Shown in pieces: positions 57,090 through 64,000 of a DNA stretch of 64,000 nt. The stretch is from positions 310,001-374,000 of the forward strand of contig CBFFRP010000406.1 of NCBI GenBank assembly GCA_965644295.1, read 5' to 3'. A program made the translations under genes and the position numbers. The stretch comes from Paraphysomonas bandaiensis. Lineage: Eukaryota > Chrysophyceae. The notes under the pieces were generated by a model that did no database searches, was not told where the DNA came from, and worked only from the letters and a program-made list of their open reading frames with translations. The number at the start of each line of letters is the position of its first letter. Position 1 is the first letter of the stretch.

Positions 57090-57191
57090 CTATCCGTAGC
57101 GCCCAATATTCTGTTGGAAAAAGTTCTGCGAGAAGCATAAACATTAAATACATGAATCACAGATACAAAGAACATATCATGTTCACTGTAG

Positions 57192-60100
57192 CTAAAATGT
57201 TCTTACCGCTTTAGATGCTGTCTTGCCTAATTTGAAGCGTTCTTCACCACCAAACTTCACTCCTTTATTCAATTCAGTTGGCGGGGCCGCCCATTGTTCT
57301 CCAAGCACATCATTATCTCCTTTTTTCGATGATGTAAGCGACTGTCGATTTCTCCAAGTGGAACCTTTGCTGCCAGCTGTTGTAGGTCTACTACTCGACT
57401 TAGGACGAGAATTCAAGTGGTCATCGTGCTGGGCACTGTGTGGACGTGTTTTTCTGTGAGATGCGTCTTCTTCCGACTCCTTTTCTTCATCGATAATTCG
57501 TTTATCACTCGACTTACGACGACGAGGAGGTCTGTCTTCTTTCGTCGCCTTGACTTCATTATCCTTTATTCGACATCTGTTTTCTTTCGCCAAACGTTTA
57601 ATTTCATCAAGAGTAATGTTAATCGTTTGCATCTCTTTCATTACATCATCGCTTCCAGACTCTGATCTCCTAAGGAGAACGTTAATTCGGCTCAATATAT
57701 CTCGCAGAACGGTCACATGATCACCACTACCAGTGGGTTCGTCGTCCGGTATGACTATAGGCGGAATCACAATGGACTCGATTTTCTTGATAATTTCTTT
57801 AGATAGCTGTTGGATTTCAGGGCGCAAGGTCCCTACAAATTCCTCTTTCATTGTCTTGATATTTAGTGTCAGTTCTTCCGTAATATTTCGAATTTCAGAA
57901 GCCACATCGGGCGCGGTTGTCTTCGTCCTTTCAATATACTCTTTTAACTGTACCGTTTGTTTGTCAACAACGGGAATGAAAGCACCTACCACACTGGAAG
58001 AAACAGTATCAATGGAGCCCTTCAATTCCCTTGTTTGCATTTCCATCTCAGGTTTTAGCTCTCCCATGGTATCGTACATGCTATGAATTGAAACTTTAAT
58101 GTCACTCATATCACTGGTGATGTCCTCAATGTCACTTCTGATAACAACTTTGTTCAACATATTTTCCAATATAGACAGTCGTTCGTGAAGAAATTCAAGG
58201 GCTGTGGGGTCCATTCCACCACCACCACTACCTGGACCGTCACCACCTCCAGAATCCTTCTTGCCAAGTTCCCCAGAATCTCCTTTTGGGCCTTGAGTAC
58301 CATTGCTGCCTTTACCCCCATCTGGTTCAGCTGCTGGCTGCTTCGAGAACAGCTTCATCATATGCAGCAAAGTTTTAATCTTAGTCAACTCCGATGTTAT
58401 CGGTGTCCAGTCAATCTCTGGGGCTTTCTTGTTCTTCAATACCTCCAAAAGCTTAGTGACTTCTTTAAAACGCTCCACGTAATCTGTCCTGGGGATCGCC
58501 TCGACTGAGCCCTGCAAAACATTCAGTCTTTGGGTAAAGTCTAACATAGAAGGAGGAATACGCTCCAACATGTCTCTGATTTCTCCTAGCCCAGAAGTCG
58601 AAAGGATAACTTGGGGAATATTGTCTACTGAGATTCGAAGGAGAGACAGCTGCTCTAACGACTGCTGCAACATCGTATTAGTGCTCGATAAATTCAAGTC
58701 ATGATGGGGCAACTCCAATGGTGCTGTACCTCCTTGCATCGCCGCTAGATATTTCAATATATCAGCTTGCGACTCTCTCACATCTATTACAACGTGAGAT
58801 AAATCCCTCATCGCAGAAGCAAGAGACCCATCTGACTCATCACTTCCAATACCATCTATCTTCTCGAGAATGGAAGAGGTCAATTCACCGATTGAATTGA
58901 GGTCTGATTTCATTTCACTTTGACCCTTGGCCAGCTTTTCAAAATGAGGGTCTAGATTAACAGAACTTGGAGGAGAGGGTGTGCCGGGAGAAATCTGGGG
59001 TTCTCGCTTGAAGATGTTCCAAATGTAATTTTTTTTCTGTGATTGCAACAACCCCTCGATATTTTGGTAAAATTTTTTCAAATCTTCTTGAGTCGAACCT
59101 TTCATTCCTTGAAGAGCCACTAGTATGTTTTTAAGGCTATCGCGAATGTCATCAATGTGTGGTATATGTCCGTTTGGATTCACACTGTGGTTCATTCCAG
59201 AAATAGCAATCTTGATAGCATCAAAGTTACTCTGCATATCTACGGCCAATTGGGCTATCAACTCTCTACTTGCCGTCGTTACATCCACTATAGATTGCAT
59301 GCTTTCTCCCACTGATTGCACTTTATCTCCAATTGATTGCATGTCATCACCTATTGTTTGCACTTTTTCTCCAACTGATTGCACCCTATCCCCCATTAAT
59401 TGCATGCTTTCTCCAACGGATTGCACATTATCTCCCACTGATTGCACTTTATCTCCCATTGACTGCATGCCATCACCTATTGTTTGCACTTTTTCTCCAA
59501 CTGATTGCACTCTATCTCCCATTGACTGCATGCCATCACCTATTGTTTGCACTTTTTCTCCAACTGATTGCACTCTATCTCCCACCGCATCAATGCGTTC
59601 AGCTAACCGACCACTGTCCTTATCACATGTGCTAATAATAGTTTCCATCAAATCCTTGTGCTGTGTCTCAACTAAAGAATGCAGACCATTTAAGTACTGA
59701 TTTCCGGTCGTAGTGGCAGTGTGGACAGTCTGTACTTGATTAAGTAGCTGTGACGTCGAAGACTCATGGAGCTTCTGTACTTCGGTGACAGTCTCAGTGG
59801 CCTTGGACTCTATGAGACTTGCTAAATCATTTTGACCGGGCAAGAAACTGTCAATTCGAGAACTTACAACTGCGAATCCACGATCAACTGCGTCAACTAT
59901 CTTTACACCTTCTTCAGTTGTATGCACAATACTACCCTCAATATCTGTACGTAGTACAGAATGCTGCTCCTTCAATGTGGAATGTACGTCTTCCAGTTGA
60001 CTATTGACGCCATCTTTGATTGTGCTAATAGCAGTCATCTCAGCAGAGTGACAATTATTCACAGCTGAATTTATCTGAGAACTTACTTCACGAAGGAAAT

Positions 60101-63100
60101 CTTCTCCAGCAACTACCACACGGTGGGTATCAGCAACAGAGGCAATTATAGCTTCTCGAGACTCTGTAATAATATCACGAGTAGATTGATCAGATGCAGC
60201 AACGACACCACAGTTTTCTTCAAATTCCTTTCGAAAACATTGAACTTCCTTTCTTGCATCTTCTATACCCTCATGAATAGTACTTGTACTATCCGTTGTA
60301 ATATTATTCAACTCTTGCAGTTGCATTTTCATTCCTTTAAATCCCTGAGCCATTTTATCCAAAATTTCTTCAGTGAAGTCATCTCCCATACGCTCTTCAA
60401 TCATTCGTCGAATAATATCAACAGTGTGCGCTAGTTTATTGATTACTTTCGTGTTATTGTCTCTGACGGAGACAATATTCAATATATCTGTCAGTTGGGA
60501 CATCACAACGTCTATCACTTGCTTTCCAGACAACTTGTGCTCTAAGCTATTCAGTTTGTGGTTTATTTTTTCCAGTGCCTCTTCGTGGTCACTGCTGGAA
60601 GTATCATATTGATGAACGGTGTTATCTCCCTTCCGCATGTTAAGCCTTTTCAAGGCGCGTTCTATTTCTACCAGTCTACCAAACAGAATATTTCCCATAC
60701 TTTGCCAGTTGTGACAATACGGCAGGCCTGATACCCAATTGTCATTTCTTCCTTTGGCCCCTTCTATTTTGTACTTCGCAAAATATTCGGTAGGATAATC
60801 GAATCCACGAGGGTCGAGAAGCCACTCACCTTCAGGCTTGTAGAACACTTGCCGCAGGATATAACTTCCCTCGGAATCAATCTTTCGGGGGTCCATCTTT
60901 TCAACTATGATTTGAGACATTCCTTTGCTTACTTCGACATCTTTTCGAATACGTCGTAACTTGGAAAGGATAGACGGCATTCTGCCAGCAACACCGCAGT
61001 TTTTGCCCGTCAAAGTATCGCACAAGTCAACGGTAGAAGCAATGCAATTTTCAATAATAGTGGAATCTAGCACTGTGGGCAACGCATCGAGAAATGCGTT
61101 AAAAGCACTATTACCATTTTTACCTTCCTCGAAGACAGCATCTTGACGTGATTGGTTCACCTCTTGCAAAGACACGCGGACATTTTCATATTCTAAAAGG
61201 TCGTTGTGGTATCCATTCATCACTGTCTCTTCCACGTGACTCCAGTTCTCCGCCGCTGAATACTCTACTAGTGCTGCACAATTGTCCTGCGCGAGCAGTC
61301 GTTGCACACGAGCGTTCCCACTGCTGGCTCTAGCCATGGTAGTCTGTAATGACATTCGCCGCAACATATCCTCAATTTTAAGCATCAGGCTTGAATCCAT
61401 CGATGTATCGACCCTAAGCATGGAACGGAGGTATACTTCAATTTCAACTGAGGCAGAGATACCTGCCTCTTCGACACGCTCCGGTTTCGAACCTGGCCCG
61501 AATAACAATTTCATACCCTGTCTCACCAAACTCATTGCTCTGTCAGCACCACTAAAATTAATAATCAAACCAGAGAGAGCTTGCGCCCATTCCAAAGACG
61601 CCACGTCACTGAGAGCTTGGGCTGTGGATCGATTAGCACCTTCCACTTCAGTTATAGAATCTGGCTTACAAAATTCCAGAGAACCGTTGCGGATATCTCC
61701 ACAATTGGATTCGTCCACAATGCGACTTGTCACGCCTTCCATATATCCGAGTGCATAAGACGCAAAGTGAAGACTTGTTACCATACGTCCAACATGATCA
61801 GACTCATTACGCAGCGACTCGCACGCAGCAACTTTGCGTCTTTCGTTCATCCGCAAGACACGCAACGACTTCTCATTCTTTATATCTCTATGGTAATCGA
61901 GCATAACTGTCTCTAAAGTGCTAATCAAGTTTTGCACGCAGAAAAAATCTTCTGACAAAGATAGGTCCGCAAACTGCCGGGCAACATATAAACATAGCAT
62001 AGCGGTGCTGAGAATACGTGGAATCTCTTTCATCTGTACACTCTCTAAGTGCTGATTAGGATTACAATCAGTCTCTTCAATTGGCAGCGGATCGACTGCA
62101 TTATCACGTAAAACTTTTACAAGGCCGCTGTCTTCGACGTTTTTCGCCAAGCACTTTCCTAGCATATTCATCGTTTTTGCCAAACCTTCAAGAACGCTTC
62201 CAATTAATGGTAAACACTTATGTACAAAGCATTTGTCGCTCATACATCCATTACCCACTTCGCGACCATATTCACAATTGCAGTGTGAACTGTAAGCGGT
62301 ATCTTGAAGTTTGAGATGATGAGAGAAATGAAGCAAGTTTTCTTGATCCAAATCGTCAGCGAACTCCTTATCGTTGTCAGTATCAATATGTTTATCAGCA
62401 GCGTTGAATTCGTCCGGTGTGCCGTCGGCACATTTAACTGTCGTATGCTTTACATTACTCGTATCTGGGACATCTATTTCCGTACCGAACACCTGCTTCG
62501 TGGCCTCTATACGTAATATAATACCATTGACCACAGTAGGCAGAGAAAATTCCGGTTGAAATCGGGTCGATACGACTTTAGCTGTAACAGCACCGCCATT
62601 ACGTTCCAATCCATTTTCAATTGAGCGTGTAGTATCAGTATCGATATGCCCCGGTTGAGAAGTAGCCCAGTCTTCGACAGCATCCAGAGTCTGCTTACTT
62701 CCACAACTGAACACACTCTTCAGAACCTGCGACACACTTATCGAATTCTTCCCTATCTTTTTGGGGGGGTTAGTTGCCTTAGATTTTTGGGGTCGCTCTT
62801 TACTACTTTTGAATTTCTTAGATTTCTTTTCTCCACAGCAAGACACATGCGACAGCAATACCTTAAAAATATGTAGGTGGCAAGAAAGTTCATCGATGGC
62901 GGCAGTGCTATTAACACGAAGAAAATGTACAGGATCAGTTCCTCTGCTAGAAAGCCTCTTCAGATCCGCAAAGGAATCAGAATCACGCTCCACGATCTTA
63001 TATAAAGCAGTCACCTTTCGCAAATACTCGTTCACGGCACCGCAGTGGTCAATATATTTTGCCACTAGCATCTCATAACGGCAGCACAGACACTCTGGTG

Positions 63101-64000
63101 CGTCACTACCAAGCTTATCAACATCCTCAGTGAGAATCGAGCTTACAACTGTATCAGTTGCTTTATCTAGATCGGACGCATAAAAAGCGTAGTCGAGTCT
63201 CCCTCCAGCTCGCATAAGATCAGCATCATCTCTTTGCAAGTGCTCTACGCGGTTGTGAATAGTGCGTAATAACTCTCCAATTGTATCATTATTGGCGGTG
63301 TTAGTTGATTTTATTTTACCAGGCTGATGAATATACAACGCTCTATCTAGAACTCCCTGCGCTAGCGAGCGTATACAGTGGTCATCAAAACTGCAAAGCT
63401 TGATATCAAACAGTCCACGAAATGATAGTAGCACATCAATCGCCTTCGAGATTCCATGTACATGTTTCTGCGTCGTCGCCATGTGTTTATCGACTACCTG
63501 TATATCTTGCGCTGACATTTTTAAGCTTTCTTTCATTTCATACACCAGTTTACGGTACTCTTGGTCGAGTTTCTTATTTTTCATATTGGTACTTGCATCC
63601 ATACGCAGGCACATATCCTCTGTAATTACAACTTGTCTTCGGACCATCACTGATATCTCCTGTGTGCCTTCCAAGAGTTCTCCTAATGCTTCCTGTACTA
63701 TTCCGTGCATTGTCTCAGAAAGCTGTTCCATGTCAAAAATTTTCGCAAGCAAAGGCACATCCGACCGGCGTTTGCGTGATACACTTCGAACAAGTTTTAT
63801 GATTCCCGCCACTTCTTCATTCCCACAGACACATGCATGCATGAGGTCGACGCACTGCATAGCAATCTCTAACGGAGCATCATGATCTCGTTGCAAACTT
63901 CGTAAGCGATTAATTGCAATAAAAACATTTCTGAATGCGTTGTTAATATATAGCGTCGTCAAGAGCCAATTCCCTTGACACTGCTGGAGCTGTGTAGTTG
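57192..64000 (-). CDS. Giant coiled-coil protein (5-prime end outside the window)
   Basis: One open frame on the minus strand runs from the window edge to 57192, over 2256 codons with no intron, and is still open at 64000. I do not recognise it. Numbering from the TTG at 63962: residues 1-400 are helical and Cys-containing, with a basic KKSKKFKSSKERPQK patch near 385. Residues 400-1450 are mixed helical. Residues about 1453-1557 are a regular array of near-identical heptads of the form Q-[ST]-[IMV]-G-[DE]-x-[MV]. Residues 1560-1870 are more coiled coil. About 1880-1910 is a Gly-rich stretch with collagen-like G-x-y triplets, and the end is basic. A donor GTAAGA at 57206 and acceptor at 57126 would replace the last residues with a short exon 57125-57090. 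Likely cytoskeletal or scaffold, but this is inference. Confidence 0.8.
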   Translation of the reverse strand, partial: TTQLQQCQGNWLLTTLYINNAFRNVFIAINRLRSLQRDHDAPLEIAMQCVDLMHACVCGNEEVAGIIKLVRSVSRKRRSDVPLLAKIFDMEQLSETMHGIVQEALGELLEGTQEISVMVRRQVVITEDMCLRMDASTNMKNKKLDQEYRKLVYEMKESLKMSAQDIQVVDKHMATTQKHVHGISKAIDVLLSFRGLFDIKLCSFDDHCIRSLAQGVLDRALYIHQPGKIKSTNTANNDTIGELLRTIHNRVEHLQRDDADLMRAGGRLDYAFYASDLDKATDTVVSSILTEDVDKLGSDAPECLCCRYEMLVAKYIDHCGAVNEYLRKVTALYKIVERDSDSFADLKRLSSRGTDPVHFLRVNSTAAIDELSCHLHIFKVLLSHVSCCGEKKSKKFKSSKERPQKSKATNPPKKIGKNSISVSQVLKSVFSCGSKQTLDAVEDWATSQPGHIDTDTTRSIENGLERNGGAVTAKVVSTRFQPEFSLPTVVNGIILRIEATKQVFGTEIDVPDTSNVKHTTVKCADGTPDEFNAADKHIDTDNDKEFADDLDQENLLHFSHHLKLQDTAYSSHCNCEYGREVGNGCMSDKCFVHKCLPLIGSVLEGLAKTMNMLGKCLAKNVEDSGLVKVLRDNAVDPLPIEETDCNPNQHLESVQMKEIPRILSTAMLCLYVARQFADLSLSEDFFCVQNLISTLETVMLDYHRDIKNEKSLRVLRMNERRKVAACESLRNESDHVGRMVTSLHFASYALGYMEGVTSRIVDESNCGDIRNGSLEFCKPDSITEVEGANRSTAQALSDVASLEWAQALSGLIINFSGADRAMSLVRQGMKLLFGPGSKPERVEEAGISASVEIEVYLRSMLRVDTSMDSSLMLKIEDMLRRMSLQTTMARASSGNARVQRLLAQDNCAALVEYSAAENWSHVEETVMNGYHNDLLEYENVRVSLQEVNQSRQDAVFEEGKNGNSAFNAFLDALPTVLDSTIIENCIASTVDLCDTLTGKNCGVAGRMPSILSKLRRIRKDVEVSKGMSQIIVEKMDPRKIDSEGSYILRQVFYKPEGEWLLDPRGFDYPTEYFAKYKIEGAKGRNDNWVSGLPYCHNWQSMGNILFGRLVEIERALKRLNMRKGDNTVHQYDTSSSDHEEALEKINHKLNSLEHKLSGKQVIDVVMSQLTDILNIVSVRDNNTKVINKLAHTVDIIRRMIEERMGDDFTEEILDKMAQGFKGMKMQLQELNNITTDSTSTIHEGIEDARKEVQCFRKEFEENCGVVAASDQSTRDIITESREAIIASVADTHRVVVAGEDFLREVSSQINSAVNNCHSAEMTAISTIKDGVNSQLEDVHSTLKEQHSVLRTDIEGSIVHTTEEGVKIVDAVDRGFAVVSSRIDSFLPGQNDLASLIESKATETVTEVQKLHESSTSQLLNQVQTVHTATTTGNQYLNGLHSLVETQHKDLMETIISTCDKDSGRLAERIDAVGDRVQSVGEKVQTIGDGMQSMGDRVQSVGEKVQTIGDGMQSMGDKVQSVGDNVQSVGESMQLMGDRVQSVGEKVQTIGDDMQSIGDKVQSVGESMQSIVDVTTASRELIAQLAVDMQSNFDAIKIAISGMNHSVNPNGHIPHIDDIRDSLKNILVALQGMKGSTQEDLKKFYQNIEGLLQSQKKNYIWNIFKREPQISPGTPSPPSSVNLDPHFEKLAKGQSEMKSDLNSIGELTSSILEKIDGIGSDESDGSLASAMRDLSHVVIDVRESQADILKYLAAMQGGTAPLELPHHDLNLSSTNTMLQQSLEQLSLLRISVDNIPQVILSTSGLGEIRDMLERIPPSMLDFTQRLNVLQGSVEAIPRTDYVERFKEVTKLLEVLKNKKAPEIDWTPITSELTKIKTLLHMMKLFSKQPAAEPDGGKGSNGTQGPKGDSGELGKKDSGGGDGPGSGGGGMDPTALEFLHERLSILENMLNKVVIRSDIEDITSDMSDIKVSIHSMYDTMGELKPEMEMQTRELKGSIDTVSSSVVGAFIPVVDKQTVQLKEYIERTKTTAPDVASEIRNITEELTLNIKTMKEEFVGTLRPEIQQLSKEIIKKIESIVIPPIVIPDDEPTGSGDHVTVLRDILSRINVLLRRSESGSDDVMKEMQTINITLDEIKRLAKENRCRIKDNEVKATKEDRPPRRRKSSDKRIIDEEKESEEDASHRKTRPHSAQHDDHLNSRPKSSSRPTTAGSKGSTWRNRQSLTSSKKGDNDVLGEQWAAPPTELNKGVKFGGEERFKLGKTASKAVRTF

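Noticed and set aside
1-64000. tRNA and rRNA genes
   Set aside because: No convincing B-box plus acceptor stem was found by eye; a covariance-model scan would settle this.

Overview
This window is nuclear DNA of a unicellular eukaryote. Most genes are split by very short GT-AG introns (mostly 41-60 nt) that restore family-conserved protein sequence when removed; TAA, TAG and TGA all act as stops; intergenic DNA is AT-rich and littered with transposon remains. A dynein light intermediate chain and a PIH1-domain protein fit a cell with dynein motors and probably a flagellum. A full-length SIT-type silicon transporter candidate suggests a lineage that handles silicic acid (SITs are known from diatoms and relatives, choanoflagellates, haptophytes and others), but I cannot fix the lineage from sequence alone.

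Layout. 0-14 kb: phenylalanyl-tRNA synthetase beta chain; an unrecognised protein with repeated aromatic motifs; an unrecognised Ser-rich protein (minus); an F-BAR protein; then a cluster of inverted repeats. 14-23 kb: the SIT candidate (minus), a broken DUF6818-like gene carrying a palindrome, a DGAT2-type acyltransferase (minus) and a secreted glycosidase-like protein. 23-28 kb: an MHYT-like membrane protein (minus), an ankyrin protein and a PP2C phosphatase (minus). 30-41.6 kb: a two-domain cation channel with a cyclic-nucleotide-binding domain (minus), TFIIH p34/Tfb4 (minus), a PIH1 protein, a DHHC palmitoyltransferase (minus) and a secreted cadherin-like/laminin-IV protein. 42-57 kb: a hAT transposon with intact terminal repeats and target duplication, a Cys-rich membrane protein, a LIN54/TSO1-type CXC protein ending in an F-box-like segment, a pogo/Tigger-type transposon next to a 491-bp perfect TATG array, and dynein light intermediate chain. 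57-64 kb: one giant coiled-coil ORF (minus) that runs off the window.

Genes are unlinked in function (translation, transcription/repair, membrane traffic, signalling, motility), as expected of a eukaryotic chromosome; there is no operon logic. Several adjacent genes are divergent and share a short upstream region, and these regions repeatedly contain GTATAC-rich palindromes, including two exact copies of GTATACCGGTATAC, which I propose as a promoter element. Exon coordinates below were worked out by hand from reading frame, splice sites and family conservation and need transcript confirmation.
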